DNA from: Rhodovulum strictum
GTDB taxonomy: Bacteria > Pseudomonadota > Alphaproteobacteria > Rhodobacterales > Rhodobacteraceae
Assembly (NCBI RefSeq): GCF_009649175.1
Contig: NZ_WJPO01000002.1
Span: forward strand, 1 to 64,000
Length of the DNA: 64,000 nt
Reading direction: 5' to 3'
The notes below the pieces were generated by a model. That model was not told the DNA's origin. It searched no databases and was given only the letters and a program-made list of their open reading frames with translations. Below, in pieces: positions 8,074-19,172 of this stretch (positions are counted from its first letter, which is position 1; each line of letters begins with the position of its first letter). A program made the position numbers and the translations under genes.

Positions 8074-8835
8074 TCAGCCGGGCCAGGAAAGTGCGGCGCC
8101 CCGACGCAGGACATCCGAGATGGCCGGTACATAGCTGTCACCATCCCGTTCGTGACGGGAACCTTCGTGCAGAATCAACGGGCTATGCAACCTGAAGGCG
8201 CCCTTGCCCCCCTTTCTCGCGCGCAGGAGGACCAGCTTGGCGGGGCGGCCGAGGCGGGCTGTCAGGGGCAGCAGCTCGACACTACCTAAACGTGTATCCA
8301 TTGCCCCCAGCACTGCGGGCAGCCGCTCGGCGCGCTGGATCAGGGTCAGCCAGCCGCCGGGGGCAAGGCGGCGCGCGGCGGTCTCGATCCACAGCGCCAG
8401 CGGCGTCGCCTCGCCCAGCGCGGTCTCGCGGCCCGGATCGGGGGCGGCGCTGCCGCACTCGCGCAGGTGGTAGGGCGGGTTGGCGATGACATGATCGAAA
8501 CCGCGCCCGCGCAGGGATGCGGGCAGCGCGGCCAGATCGGCGGTCACGATGTCGAGAGCGATGCCATTCGCGCGGGCATTCTCGCGCGCGAGATCGGCAT
8601 AGGCGGGCTGCAATTCCACCCCGGTCAGCGCCAGCCCCGGCACCCGCGCACCCAGGCAGAGGCTGGCCACCCCCACCCCGCAGCCCAGTTCCAGCACCGA
8701 CTGCCCCGCCGCGGCAGGCACCGCGGCGGCCAGCAGAACCGGGTCGATCCCGGCGCGATAGCCCCGTTCGGGCTGGCGGATCGCCAGCCTTCCGCCAAGA
8801 AAGGCGTCCTGCGTCAGCCCCTCCACCGCGCTCAT
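8074..8835 (-). CDS. TrmN6-like SAM-dependent methyltransferase
   Basis: A 253-residue class I methyltransferase. Motif I is 'VLELGCGVGVASLCLG' and the substrate motif 'NPPYHL' marks an N6-adenine or N-methylating enzyme; together with the 'QPERGYRAGIDPVLLAAAV' N-terminus this matches the tRNA1(Val) adenine-37 N6-methyltransferase (TrmN6/YfiC) group. Exact substrate is inferred. The start ATG overlaps the stop of the preceding DUF2007 gene as ATGA, so the two are translationally coupled. Confidence 0.82.
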   Translation of the reverse strand: MSAVEGLTQDAFLGGRLAIRQPERGYRAGIDPVLLAAAVPAAAGQSVLELGCGVGVASLCLGARVPGLALTGVELQPAYADLARENARANGIALDIVTADLAALPASLRGRGFDHVIANPPYHLRECGSAAPDPGRETALGEATPLALWIETAARRLAPGGWLTLIQRAERLPAVLGAMDTRLGSVELLPLTARLGRPAKLVLLRARKGGKGAFRLHSPLILHEGSRHERDGDSYVPAISDVLRRGAALSWPG

Positions 8836-9053
8836 CCGTCTTCGGGAAGCTCGATCCCGTTGTCGCGCAGGACGGCCCGGGCCATGAACAGATCGCGGTC
8901 CGCCACCATGATCCGGCGCGGCAAAACGCCTATCGAACCTTCAAGTACGCTCATGTGGACATCCATCTGAAAGCAGTCTATCTCCTCGCCCTGTAGAAGC
9001 GCCGAGACAAAGGCGATGACCGTCGGGTCGTTGGTGCGGATGAGTTCCTTCAT
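8832..9053 (-). CDS. DUF2007 small protein (putative signal-transducing protein)
   Basis: A 73-residue protein, MKELIRTNDPTVIAFVSAL at the start and 'VADRDLFMARAVLRD' near the end, matching DUF2007. The family is a small ferredoxin-like fold of unknown role. It is first in a two-gene unit with the TrmN6-like gene and divergent from the polyprenyl synthase. A candidate promoter on the minus strand, TCGACA (9089-9084) with a 17-base spacer to TTAAGT (9066-9061), would place transcription start almost at the ATG, suggesting a leaderless or very short leader transcript. Confidence 0.85.
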   Translation of the reverse strand: MKELIRTNDPTVIAFVSALLQGEEIDCFQMDVHMSVLEGSIGVLPRRIMVADRDLFMARAVLRDNGIELPEDG

Positions 9054-9109
9054 GACAGCGACTTAAGGGCAGAGCGCCCCGCTTGTCGAGAAATCCTGAC
9101 GAGGCCGTG

Positions 9110-10111
9110 ATGGGCTTGGACGACGCAATCACCAAACCGCATGAACGTCTTGCCGCCTTGCTGAGCGACGAGATGGCCGCGGTCGACCGGCTGATCCGCG
9201 AGCGGATGCGGTCGGAATACGCCCCGCGCATCGACGAGGTGGCGGCCCATATCGTGGGCGCGGGCGGCAAGCGGCTGCGGCCGATGCTGACCATCGCGGC
9301 GGCGCGGATGTGCGGCTATGACGGGCCCTATCACGTCTATCTGGCCGCGACGGTCGAGTTCATCCATACCGCCACGCTGCTGCATGACGATGTGGTGGAC
9401 GAAAGCGGCCAGCGCCGCGGGCGGCCGACGGCGAACCTGTTGTGGGACAACAAGTCCAGCGTTCTGGTCGGCGACTACCTGTTTGCGCGGTCCTTCCAGT
9501 TGATGGTGGCGCCCGGCAATCTTCAGGTGCTGGACATCCTGGCGAATGCCGCCGCCGTGATCGCCGAGGGCGAGGTGCTGCAACTGACCGCGGCGCGCGA
9601 TCTGGGCACCACCGAGGACATCTATCTCAAGGTCATCCGCGGCAAGACCGCCGCGCTGTTCGCGGCCGCGACCGAGGTGGGCGGCGTGATCGCCGGCATG
9701 CCCGACGATCAGGTTCGTGCGCTTTACACCTATGGCGATGCGCTGGGGGTGGGCTTTCAGATCGTCGACGACCTGCTGGACGTGGCGGGCGATGCCAAGG
9801 CGACCGGCAAGAACATCGGCGACGATTTCCGCGAACGCAAGCTGACGCTGCCGATCATCAAGGCGATCGCGGCGGCCGATGACGAGGAACGCGCGTTCTG
9901 GAAGCGGACCATCGCCAAGGGCGATCAGCGCGAGGGCGATCTGGACCATGCGCTGGAGCTGATGCACAAGCGCGGCGCCATCGAGGCGACGCGGATCGAG
10001 GCTCTGGCCTGGTCGGCACGGGCGAAAGAGGCCCTGGCCTGCCTGCCCGATCACGAGATCCGCGACATGCTGAGCGATCTGGCCGATTACGTCGTTGCCC
10101 GGATCAGCTAG
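9110..10111 (+). CDS. Polyprenyl diphosphate synthase (octaprenyl/decaprenyl type)
   Basis: Trans-prenyltransferase that extends farnesyl diphosphate to the long side chain of ubiquinone. The 333-residue protein has the first aspartate-rich motif 'LLHDDVVDE' (Asp93, Asp94, Asp97) and the second '[11 protein letters not shown]' at about residue 220, plus 'GGKRLRPML' for substrate binding. The residue five before the first motif is Ala, a small residue consistent with a long product, but chain length (8, 9 or 10 isoprenes) is not certain; Rhodobacterales usually make Q-10. Start ATG 9110 has GAGG upstream; a TTG at 9083 is an alternative. Its stop TAG shares bases with the ispE stop on the other strand. 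Confidence 0.92.
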   Translation: MGLDDAITKPHERLAALLSDEMAAVDRLIRERMRSEYAPRIDEVAAHIVGAGGKRLRPMLTIAAARMCGYDGPYHVYLAATVEFIHTATLLHDDVVDESGQRRGRPTANLLWDNKSSVLVGDYLFARSFQLMVAPGNLQVLDILANAAAVIAEGEVLQLTAARDLGTTEDIYLKVIRGKTAALFAAATEVGGVIAGMPDDQVRALYTYGDALGVGFQIVDDLLDVAGDAKATGKNIGDDFRERKLTLPIIKAIAAADDEERAFWKRTIAKGDQREGDLDHALELMHKRGAIEATRIEALAWSARAKEALACLPDHEIRDMLSDLADYVVARIS

Positions 10112-10962
10112 GCCCGTGCGGGTTTCAGCGTGAAGGGCTCCGCCGCGGCCACCCACCATCCCGGGTTCGCCACGCTGAGGGCGGTGGCGGCAGCCTCGGC
10201 TTCGGTACGGCTTTCATAGATACCGAAACAGGTGGCGCCCGAGCCCGACATCCGGGCCAGCAGGCAACCTTGCGTCGCGGCAATCGCCCCGATCACCGTG
10301 CCGATCACCGGGGCCAGCGCCATGGCGGGCGCCTCGAGGTCGTTGCGCTGGGTTCCGAGCCAATGCGCCATGGTCGCGGCACTTGCCCAGCCCGGCGGAT
10401 GCGGCATCGCCGGATTGTCCTTGCGGTCCAGCGCCTTGAACACGGCGGGCGTGGGCACCTCGACGCCCGGATTGACCAGCACCAACCCCATCGCGGGCAG
10501 GCGCGGCCCCTCGGTGATGTCCTCGCCGACACCGCGCATGCGCAGCGGCCGGGGCGCAAGACAGACCGGCACATCGGCGCCCAGCGACAGCACCGCCCGC
10601 GCGTCGGGCAGGGCTAGGCCCCAAAGCTGCGCCAGACCGCGCAGCGCCGCCGCCGCATCGGAAGACCCCCCGCCGATCCCCGCCGCGGCGGGCAGGTGCT
10701 TGTCCAGCGCGATCGCCGCGCCACGCCCCGGCCCGAACAGCGCCGCAGCCTTCAGCACCAGGTTGCGCCCGTCGGTCGGCACGCCCTCGGCCCGGGGGCC
10801 GGTGACGCGCAGCGTCAGATCGTCGGCCGACGCCAGTGTCAGCCGGTCACCGCAATCGGCAAAGACCACAAGGCTGTCGAGCAGGTGATAGCCATCCGCC
10901 CGCTGTCCAGTGACATGCAGGGTCAGGTTGATCTTGGCGGGGGCGAAAGCCTCAACCGTCAT
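10108..10962 (-). CDS. ispE: 4-diphosphocytidyl-2-C-methyl-D-erythritol kinase
   Basis: ATP-dependent phosphorylation of CDP-methylerythritol in the MEP isoprenoid pathway. The 284-residue GHMP kinase starts '[17 protein letters not shown]' and has the ATP-binding loop '[17 protein letters not shown]'. It starts 11 bases inside the 3' end of the TPR gene, so the two are co-transcribed. Its stop codon overlaps the convergent polyprenyl synthase stop within CTAG. Both neighbours make isoprenoids, though they are on opposite strands. Confidence 0.96.
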   Translation of the reverse strand: MTVEAFAPAKINLTLHVTGQRADGYHLLDSLVVFADCGDRLTLASADDLTLRVTGPRAEGVPTDGRNLVLKAAALFGPGRGAAIALDKHLPAAAGIGGGSSDAAAALRGLAQLWGLALPDARAVLSLGADVPVCLAPRPLRMRGVGEDITEGPRLPAMGLVLVNPGVEVPTPAVFKALDRKDNPAMPHPPGWASAATMAHWLGTQRNDLEAPAMALAPVIGTVIGAIAATQGCLLARMSGSGATCFGIYESRTEAEAAATALSVANPGWWVAAAEPFTLKPARA

Positions 10963-12667
10963 TGCCCGGATGGAGCGGCGGCGCCCCCTCTTCCTTGAGC
11001 ACCTTGTCCAGCCCGATTTCCAGCTTGCGGCGGATACGGTTGGCCTCGTCCTCCTCGGGGTCGAAGGACAGCGCCCGGTGCCACTGGAACCGCGCCTCGT
11101 TGCGCCGCCCGACGGCCCAGTAGACATCGCCCAGATGGTCGTTGACGATGGGATCGACCGGCATCAACTCGGCCGCGCGTTCCATATGCGGCACCGCCTC
11201 GTCATAGCGGCCAAGCCGGTACAGCACCCAGCCCAGGCTGTCGGTGATATAGCCGTCATCGGGCCGCGCGGCGACGGCGCGTTCGATCATGTCCAAGGCT
11301 TCGTCGAGATTGGTCTTCATCTCGACCCAGGAATAACCCAGATAGTTCAGCACCTGCGGCTGGTCGGGTTCCAGTTCGAGGGCCTGAAGGAAATCGGCCT
11401 CGGCCTTGTCCCATATGTCCATCCGCTCATGCGTGATGCCGCGGACGTAATAGACGATCCACTGGCCGCGGGCGGGCTCGTCGAACAGCGCGATGGCCGC
11501 ATCATACGCTTGCCGGGCTTCCTCGTACCGCTCCTGGCTGCGGAAGGTGTCGCCCAGCGTCACATGGACGATGGCGATGTCGGGAAACTCGGCCGCCAGC
11601 GCCTGTAGCACCCCGATCGCATCGTCGATATCGCCCGCCTTGCGCATCGCCTCGGCGCGGCCGACCTCGGCGGCGTAAAAGGCCGGATCGTCGCGCGCGA
11701 CGCTGGCATAGGCGGCGATGGCAAGCTCGTAGCGCTCCTGCGATTCCAGAAGGTTGGCGGACAGCAGGCGCGCATCGGTATTGGCGGGGGCCAGGTATTC
11801 GGCAAGCCGGGAATAGACCAGCGTGTAGCTGTCCATCGCATCGCCGTTCAGCGCGCCCGCGACGGTATAGAACACCTCGGCCGCGCCCTCGGTCGCGTCG
11901 CGCACCACGTCGAAGGGCAGCGGTTCGCCCGAGACCAGATGCGCGCGCAGACGGCCCACGCCGGGATCGGCATCGCCGCCGAAGGCCATGTCGATCAGTT
12001 CGATTGCGTCGGCCTCGCGTTCAAGCTGGCTCAGCACCTGGGCATGGGCGATCACGCCGCGCCGGGTCGCGCGCAGCGGCCCCTCGGCCTCGCCCGACAG
12101 GATAAGGTCGGCGCCCTCGAAATCGCCCGCCGCGGCCAGCGCCAGCGCCTTGTGGTACAGCCCGAACGCCCGGAGCCCGGATTGCGCGGCGGCGGCGTCG
12201 AACGCCTCGACCGCCTCGGCCATGCGGCCCTGGCCGAACCGCGCCCAGGCGCGCAGCAGCGCATCGACCAGCGGCGCGGCACTGCGCCCGGCCTCCATGT
12301 CGGCCAGCATCTCGTCCCATGCGCCGCGCTTCATCTGCTCGGCAACCAGTACGAGGTTGGCGATCTGGCTGACATGCCCGCCGCTTTCCAGCCGCCGCGC
12401 AATCGGCACCGCGCGGTCGATCTCGCCCAGCCCGACATGGGCGGTCAGGGCGTTTTCCAGAAGGAACGGGTTCGACGGATCGCGGGCCAGCGCGGCATCG
12501 AAATAGCGCGCCGCCTCGGCATAGTCGCTGTACATGCTGGCCTGACGCGCAGCCAGATAGGGACCGGCCAGCCCCTCTTGCGCAGGGAGGGGCGTGGCCA
12601 GCGTCAGGGCAGCAAGCCCGGCAGCGGCAAGAAGGGCAAAACGCGGGAGGCGGGCAGCCAAGGACAC
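10952..12667 (-). CDS. Exported tetratricopeptide-repeat protein
   Basis: A 571-residue protein with an N-terminal signal peptide ('[18 protein letters not shown]', cleavage probably near 'PLPAQ') and many TPR units, clearest in residues about 350-560, where motifs such as '[11 protein letters not shown]' and '[17 protein letters not shown]' match the repeat consensus. TPRs are protein-protein scaffolds; a periplasmic location is inferred. The GTG at 12667 is chosen because it gives the signal peptide directly after GGAG; the open frame extends 89 codons upstream. It is upstream of and overlaps ispE. Rhodobacterales commonly have such a gene before ispE; function unknown. Confidence 0.85.
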   Translation of the reverse strand: MSLAARLPRFALLAAAGLAALTLATPLPAQEGLAGPYLAARQASMYSDYAEAARYFDAALARDPSNPFLLENALTAHVGLGEIDRAVPIARRLESGGHVSQIANLVLVAEQMKRGAWDEMLADMEAGRSAAPLVDALLRAWARFGQGRMAEAVEAFDAAAAQSGLRAFGLYHKALALAAAGDFEGADLILSGEAEGPLRATRRGVIAHAQVLSQLEREADAIELIDMAFGGDADPGVGRLRAHLVSGEPLPFDVVRDATEGAAEVFYTVAGALNGDAMDSYTLVYSRLAEYLAPANTDARLLSANLLESQERYELAIAAYASVARDDPAFYAAEVGRAEAMRKAGDIDDAIGVLQALAAEFPDIAIVHVTLGDTFRSQERYEEARQAYDAAIALFDEPARGQWIVYYVRGITHERMDIWDKAEADFLQALELEPDQPQVLNYLGYSWVEMKTNLDEALDMIERAVAARPDDGYITDSLGWVLYRLGRYDEAVPHMERAAELMPVDPIVNDHLGDVYWAVGRRNEARFQWHRALSFDPEEDEANRIRRKLEIGLDKVLKEEGAPPLHPGNDG

Positions 12668-12765
12668 ACTCCGGTTGATCTGTTCCCAACCTAGAGCCCG
12701 GCGCCGGACAAGGCAATCCGCCGCCCCGGGCCGCCCCCGCAAACCCTGCCGCCGTCGCGCGGATG

Positions 12766-14415
<1,650 letters not shown>

Positions 14416-14658
14416 GGACCTTCCCCTCTCGAACGGCGCGGGCGCCGCCCCACGTTAAGCATTCCGCAAACCGTTAGCGCAGGCCGCCGACCAGTTCAAT
14501 CGCAACGCAACAAGATTTCGCTGCACAGCGGCATCGCGCAACAGAGCGTCCTGCCCCACCCGCGCAAAGCCTTGCCGACCCCCTGCCCGGCACGCTTGCA
14601 TTCAGCGGGCGAATTTGCTTGGGTCTTGCGCAACCTTCTCCCGAAAGACATCCCGGCC

Positions 14659-15129
14659 ATGGAAAAGATACCGATGACCCGCGCGGGCCATACCGCGCTT
14701 GATGAAGAACTGAAATCGCTCAAGACCGTCGAGCGTCCCGCCGTCATCCGGGCGATCGCCGAGGCGCGCGAGCATGGCGATCTGTCGGAGAACGCCGAAT
14801 ATCACGCCGCGCGCGAGCGGCAGAGCTTTGTCGAGGGCCGCATCAAGGAGCTTGAGGCGCTGTTGTCGCGGGCCGAGGTGATCGACCCCTCGAAACTGTC
14901 CGGGGCGATCAAGTTCGGCGCCACCGTGACGCTGGTCGACGAGGATACCGAGGAAGAGCGGACCTATCAGATCGTGGGCGAGGCCGAGGCCGATATCGAG
15001 AAGGGGCTGTTGAACATCAACTCGCCGCTGGCGCGCGCGCTGATCGGCAAGGAGGAAGGCGACAGCGTCGAGGTGCGCACCCCGGGCGGCGAACGCGGCT
15101 ACGAGGTGCTCGCGGTCCGCTATATCTGA
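14659..15129 (+). CDS. greA: Transcription elongation factor GreA
   Basis: Stimulates RNA cleavage by stalled RNA polymerase so that elongation can resume. The 156-residue product has the N-terminal coiled coil (residues about 1-75) with the acidic tip '[18 protein letters not shown]' and the C-terminal FKBP-like domain ending 'YEVLAVRYI'. The tip residues Asp and Glu that hold the catalytic metal are present. ATG 14659 is followed by '[17 protein letters not shown]', the usual GreA start. The next gene follows after 18 bases and is probably co-transcribed. Confidence 0.97.
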   Translation: MEKIPMTRAGHTALDEELKSLKTVERPAVIRAIAEAREHGDLSENAEYHAARERQSFVEGRIKELEALLSRAEVIDPSKLSGAIKFGATVTLVDEDTEEERTYQIVGEAEADIEKGLLNINSPLARALIGKEEGDSVEVRTPGGERGYEVLAVRYI

Positions 15130-15147
15130 GCGGGCAGGAACCGTTTC

Positions 15148-16155
15148 ATGGCCGGGAAAAAGCAGGGTACGCCGTTCGAGATGGGCTTTTTCACGCGCCC
15201 GGGCCGCGAGGCCGGAATGACCAGGGCGGATATCGTTGCCGCGGCGCTGTCGGTGCTGTGGCTGGCCGTGGCGGGGCTTGTCCTGGCGTTCGGGCGGAGG
15301 GCGGACGGGGGGGGCGACCTGTCGGGCATCGTTCTGCTGCTTCTGGCGGTGGTGACGCCACTTGCGCTGATCTGGGTGGGCGCGGCCACGATCCGCAGCG
15401 CGCGCATCCTGCGCGAGGATTCGGCACGGCTGAACGCGGCGCTGGATGCCCTGCGTCAGAGCCAGATCCAGCAGCAGCGCGCCGGGGGCACCGATCTGCG
15501 GCCGACACTGGAAAGACGGATCGAGGAAATCGCCGAAGCCCAGCGCAAGACCGAAACCGTGGTCGCGACCTTCGTCTCGACCCGCGCGCGCGAGGCGGCC
15601 GCCGAGCCGCACCCGGCCCCGCCGCCACAGCCCGAGGCGCAGCCCTCGCTGGCGCTGGGCGCAACCGCCGAGACATTGCAGCCGCCGCTGGAAAAGCGCG
15701 AGTTCATCCGCGCGCTGAACTTCCCCGAAACCACCGAGGACCGCGACGGTTTCCGCGCGCTGCGCCGCGCGCTGGACGACCGGATGGCCGCCAAGCTGAT
15801 CCGGTCGGCGCAGGATGTGCTGACCCTGCTCAGCCAGGAAGGCATCTACATGGACGATCTGACGCCGGACCGGGCACGCCCCGAGATCTGGCGCCGTTTC
15901 GCCCAGGGCGAGCGCGGCGCGGGCGTTTCGGCGCTGGGCGGGGTGCGCGACCGGTCCTGCCTTGCGCTGACCGCGGCGCGGATGAAGCAGGATCCGGTCT
16001 TTCGCGATGTCGCGCATCATTTCCTGCGCCAGTTCGACCGCATCCTGACCGAGTTCGAGCCCGACGCCACCGACCAGGAACTGAGCGATCTGGCCGAAAC
16101 CCGCACCGCGCGCGCCTTCATGCTGCTGGGCCGGGTGACGGGGATGTTCGGCTAG
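15148..16155 (+). CDS. Conserved two-TM membrane protein of unknown function
   Basis: A 335-residue protein I cannot assign. Two hydrophobic segments (about residues 28-47 and 55-78) are followed by a coiled-coil stretch (about 85-145), a Pro/Ala-rich linker with 'HPAPPPQPEAQP', and a compact alpha-helical C-terminal domain from about residue 185. This suggests a membrane anchor with a large cytoplasmic domain. Proteins of this layout are, to my knowledge, common and uncharacterised in Rhodobacterales. It lies 18 bases after greA, so it likely shares the greA transcript. Confidence 0.8.
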   Translation: MAGKKQGTPFEMGFFTRPGREAGMTRADIVAAALSVLWLAVAGLVLAFGRRADGGGDLSGIVLLLLAVVTPLALIWVGAATIRSARILREDSARLNAALDALRQSQIQQQRAGGTDLRPTLERRIEEIAEAQRKTETVVATFVSTRAREAAAEPHPAPPPQPEAQPSLALGATAETLQPPLEKREFIRALNFPETTEDRDGFRALRRALDDRMAAKLIRSAQDVLTLLSQEGIYMDDLTPDRARPEIWRRFAQGERGAGVSALGGVRDRSCLALTAARMKQDPVFRDVAHHFLRQFDRILTEFEPDATDQELSDLAETRTARAFMLLGRVTGMFG

Positions 16156-16231
16156 CGGGGTTCGCCCCCGCTTTGTGGTTGCAGCCCGCGATTGGGCGGC
16201 TTACCCCCGCCGGACAATCCCAAGCCAGAGC

Positions 16232-16945
16232 ATGACCATGACCGCCTCGCCCCTCGGATCGGCCTATTGGACCGGCTTTCGCCACGGCGCACCGTTCCTT
16301 CTGGTGATCCTGCCCTTCGGCCTGTTGTTCGGCGTGGTCGGCACCGAGGCAGGGCTGAACATCGCCGAGGTAATGGGCTTTTCGGTGCTGGTGATCGCGG
16401 GCGCGGCGCAATTCACGGCCGTTCAGCTGATGGTGGATCAGGCGCCCACGGTGCTGGTGCTGGTGACAGCGCTGGCCGTGAACCTGCGCATGGCGATGTA
16501 TTCCGCCGCGCTGACCCCTCATCTGGGCGGCGCACCGCTCTGGCAACGGGCGCTGGCCGCCTATTTCCTGGTCGACCAGACCTATGCGCTGGCCCAGGCC
16601 CGCTACGACTCGCGCCCCGAGATGACCCTGGGCGAGCGGCTGGCCTATTACGCGGGCAGCATCACCCCGGTCTGCCCGATGTGGTATGCCGCGACGCTGG
16701 CGGGCGCGCTGGCAGGCCAGGCGATCCCGCCCGAATTCGCGCTGGACTTCGCGGTGCCGATCACCTTCCTCGCGATGGTGGCGCCCGCGCTGCGGACGCT
16801 GGCCCATGTGGCTGCGGCCGGAACCTCGGTCGCGGTGGCGCTGACGCTGGCCGTCCTGCCCTATCAGGCGGGTGTGCTGATCGCGGGGCTGGTGGCGATG
16901 ATCGTGGGGGCACAGGTGGAATTGCGGATGGGAAACCGGGAATGA
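16232..16945 (+). CDS. azlC: AzlC-family branched-chain amino acid exporter, large subunit
   Basis: Large membrane subunit of the AzlCD two-component exporter for branched-chain amino acids and analogues. The 237-residue protein has 'GFRHGAPFLLVILPFGLLFG' near the start and 'GAAQFTAVQLM', the family's conserved first helices. ATG 16232 is used; ATG 16238 is an alternative two codons later. Its stop overlaps the azlD start as ATGA, a coupling seen in most azlCD pairs. Substrate is inferred from the family. Confidence 0.9.
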   Translation: MTMTASPLGSAYWTGFRHGAPFLLVILPFGLLFGVVGTEAGLNIAEVMGFSVLVIAGAAQFTAVQLMVDQAPTVLVLVTALAVNLRMAMYSAALTPHLGGAPLWQRALAAYFLVDQTYALAQARYDSRPEMTLGERLAYYAGSITPVCPMWYAATLAGALAGQAIPPEFALDFAVPITFLAMVAPALRTLAHVAAAGTSVAVALTLAVLPYQAGVLIAGLVAMIVGAQVELRMGNRE

Positions 16946-17271
16946 CCCAGTCGAGCCTGGAGATCTGGACGATCATCATTCTGCTGGGGATCGGAACCTT
17001 CCTGATCCGGTTCTCGTTCCTGGGGATGATCGGCGAACGGCCCTTGCCCGACTGGCTGCTGCGGCATCTGCGCTATACCCCGGTCGCGGTACTGCCCGCG
17101 CTGGTCGCCCCCATGGTGGTCTGGCCGCAGGCGACGGGCGGCGAGACCGACCCCGCCCGGATGCTGGCCGCGCTTGCCACGCTGGGGGTGGGCCATGTCA
17201 CGAAGAATGTGCTGGCCGCGATCGGGGCGGGGGCGGTCACGCTGTACGGGATGCTGTTCCTGCTGGGATAG
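16942..17271 (+). CDS. azlD: AzlD-family branched-chain amino acid exporter, small subunit
   Basis: A 109-residue, four-helix membrane protein, the small partner of AzlC. Conserved features are 'GIGTFLIRFSFL' in the first helix and 'YTPVAVLPALVAP' in the middle. The start overlaps azlC by four bases. A composite hairpin repeat begins ten bases after its stop and may end the transcript. Confidence 0.9.
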   Translation: MTQSSLEIWTIIILLGIGTFLIRFSFLGMIGERPLPDWLLRHLRYTPVAVLPALVAPMVVWPQATGGETDPARMLAALATLGVGHVTKNVLAAIGAGAVTLYGMLFLLG

Positions 17272-17281
17272 GCGCCGGGTT

Positions 17282-17358
17282 TCGGCTTGCTGCGCAAGCC
17301 GACCCGCCGGGGGCGCTGCCCCCGGACCCCCGGGATATTTTTGGCCAGGAGAAGGGGA
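17282..17358 (+). repeat. Dispersed 3'-end hairpin repeat, copy B
   Basis: Composite repeat with two perfect stems: TCGGCTTGC / GCAAGCCGA (17282-17302, three-base loop) and CCGGGGGC / GCCCCCGG (17307-17325, loop GCT), then ACCCCCGGGATATTTTTGG and CAGGAGAAGGGG. It lies directly between the convergent azlD and lipoprotein genes, the same sort of position as the other copies. The first stem is also recognisable in the plsY-gshA copy as 'GGGTTTCGCC...GGCGACCC'. Confidence 0.75.
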
Positions 17359-17374
17359 TGGCGGGACGCCGGGC

Positions 17375-18052
17375 TCAGTCTGCCGCGGCCAGTTCGGCAA
17401 CGCGGGCGCGATGCTGGGCCTTGAGAAGTTCGCTGTTCCCGTCCGGATCGTCGTCGCGGATGGTTTCGGTCCGGACCCCGGGCAGCGCGGCGAAGGCATC
17501 CATGATCGACCTGGGCCGGACGGTGGCGGGGATGGTCTGGAAGCCGGGCACCTGGCGCAGCACCTGGCTGACGGAGCGGCCGCACATGGCCTTGGGCGCG
17601 GCGCCGAAGGCTTCGGCCACGCGCAGCGCCCGTTCGGCGGTTTCGGGCGAAACCTCGACTGTCTGGGTGATGACGCGATAGGTCTCGCGCGCGTGGTAGT
17701 CGATGTAGAAATCCAGCATCGTGGGCGTGATGCCGTAAAGCACATCGTTGCGCTCGGGCACGGTGCGGTGCCACCAGGTTCCGGCCGGATCGAAGATCAC
17801 CCGCTGGCTGGCGCTGATCATCAGGGCCGAATGTGCCCCGGCATCCGACCGATTGGCGATCACCGTGAACAGCGTGATCGAGGGCGGGCCGGGATGACGA
17901 TAGGCGGCGCGGGCCACATCCTCGTCCGGCGCCCAGACCGGTTCGGCGCAACCGGCCAGCAGGAACAGGAGCAGGGCAGCGAGGAGGGGGAGTTTCGTGG
18001 CGGCGAAGGGGCGGTGCGCCTGTCCCACCGGCACCGGGTTGGTCGATATCAT
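17375..18052 (-). CDS. Putative lipoprotein of unknown function
   Basis: A 225-residue protein with a lipoprotein signal: 'LPLLAALLLFLLAGCAE' contains the lipobox Leu-Ala-Gly-Cys, so the mature protein should be lipid-anchored in the envelope from Cys35. The rest holds 'SASQRVIFDPAGTWWHRT' and 'PERNDVLYGITP', stretches I associate with a conserved Rhodobacterales hypothetical family but no named domain. It is single, convergent with azlD across the repeat, and upstream of the MBL gene by 62 bases on the same strand. Confidence 0.8.
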   Translation of the reverse strand: MISTNPVPVGQAHRPFAATKLPLLAALLLFLLAGCAEPVWAPDEDVARAAYRHPGPPSITLFTVIANRSDAGAHSALMISASQRVIFDPAGTWWHRTVPERNDVLYGITPTMLDFYIDYHARETYRVITQTVEVSPETAERALRVAEAFGAAPKAMCGRSVSQVLRQVPGFQTIPATVRPRSIMDAFAALPGVRTETIRDDDPDGNSELLKAQHRARVAELAAAD

Positions 18053-18113
18053 CTGCGCGCCTTGTCCCGTTTTCCTGCCCCGGGCGGCAGGCTAGCGGAT
18101 CGGGTGGGGGCTG

Positions 18114-19172
18114 TCACGCCCCCGGCCCCTCGACGCGCTGAAACAGCCAGGCGCCATCCTCGCGCTGCGAACGGCGGGCGCGGCCGGTCAGGAACAGGTG
18201 GTTGAGATGGCCCACCGCCTCGACCAGGGCGAGGACATATTCGGCCGGGCCGATCTCGCGCCGGTAGAGCGCGGGGAAGCAGTCGCAGGCGGTGCGCGGC
18301 CGGTCGATATGGGCGATCAGCCGGTCAAGCGCGCCGTGATGGTTGTCGATCAGTTGCACCAGCCGCGTGGGCAAGCCGGTAAAGGGCAGCTTGTGGCCGG
18401 GCAGCACCAGATGATCCTCGCGCGCATGGGCGGCAAGCCGGGTGCAGCTGGACAGCCAGGCCGCGACGGGGTCGTTCAGCGGTTCGGTGGCGTAGACCCC
18501 GAGATTGGGCGAGATCGAGGGAAGAAGCTGGTCGCCGCCGATCACGAGATTGCAGTCCCGGCTCCAGAGGGTGACATGGTCGCGCGCATGCCCGTCGCCC
18601 AGCCGCACGTCCCAGTCGCGCCCGCCCGCGCGGATCACGTCGCCCTCGGCCATGTCGCGAAAGCCCAGCGGCATCGGCGCCACCGTGTCGGCGAAATTGA
18701 ACGGGCGCTGGGCGGCGCGTTCGGCGTAAAGGGCAGGATCCATGCCCGCGCCGCGCCAATGGGCCAGCGTCTCGGGCGCGGGGCGGTCCTGTTCGTCGAG
18801 TTGCAGCATGCGCGCGAACAGCCAAGCGACGCGGCTGGTCCAGAGTTCGGCGCCATGTTCGGACTGGAACCAGCCCGCCAGCCCCACATGGTCGGGATGG
18901 TGATGGGTGACGATGACGCGCGTGACCGGCTTGCCGTTCAGCGGCCCCGCCATCAGCGCCTGCCACAGCGCGCGGGACCGGCGCGAGGCGATGCCGGTAT
19001 CGACCACGGTCCAGTCCGCGCCATCGTCCAGCGCGTAGACATTCACATGATCCAGCGCCATCGGCAGCGGCAGGCGCAGCCACAGCACGCCCTCTGCGAT
19101 CTCGATGGCGGTGTCGGGGCCAGGCGGGTCGGGGAAGGGGTAGCGGATCGGGCCGCGCGTGCCGTCCATCAT
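18114..19172 (-). CDS. MBL-fold metallo-hydrolase
   Basis: A 352-residue metallo-beta-lactamase-fold hydrolase. The metal site is clear: 'VTHHHPDHVGLAGWF' (HxHxDH), a further His in 'GDGHARDHVTLW', Asp in 'LVIGGDQLLPSI', and 'LPGHKLPF' for the last His. A C-terminal winged-helix-like region (about residue 270 on) is typical of the group with LACTB2-like members. The ATG overlaps the stop of the upstream acyl-CoA dehydrogenase (ATGA), so it may process an acyl-thioester or related product of that pathway; this is inference. The substrate is unknown. Confidence 0.87.
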   Translation of the reverse strand: MMDGTRGPIRYPFPDPPGPDTAIEIAEGVLWLRLPLPMALDHVNVYALDDGADWTVVDTGIASRRSRALWQALMAGPLNGKPVTRVIVTHHHPDHVGLAGWFQSEHGAELWTSRVAWLFARMLQLDEQDRPAPETLAHWRGAGMDPALYAERAAQRPFNFADTVAPMPLGFRDMAEGDVIRAGGRDWDVRLGDGHARDHVTLWSRDCNLVIGGDQLLPSISPNLGVYATEPLNDPVAAWLSSCTRLAAHAREDHLVLPGHKLPFTGLPTRLVQLIDNHHGALDRLIAHIDRPRTACDCFPALYRREIGPAEYVLALVEAVGHLNHLFLTGRARRSQREDGAWLFQRVEGPGA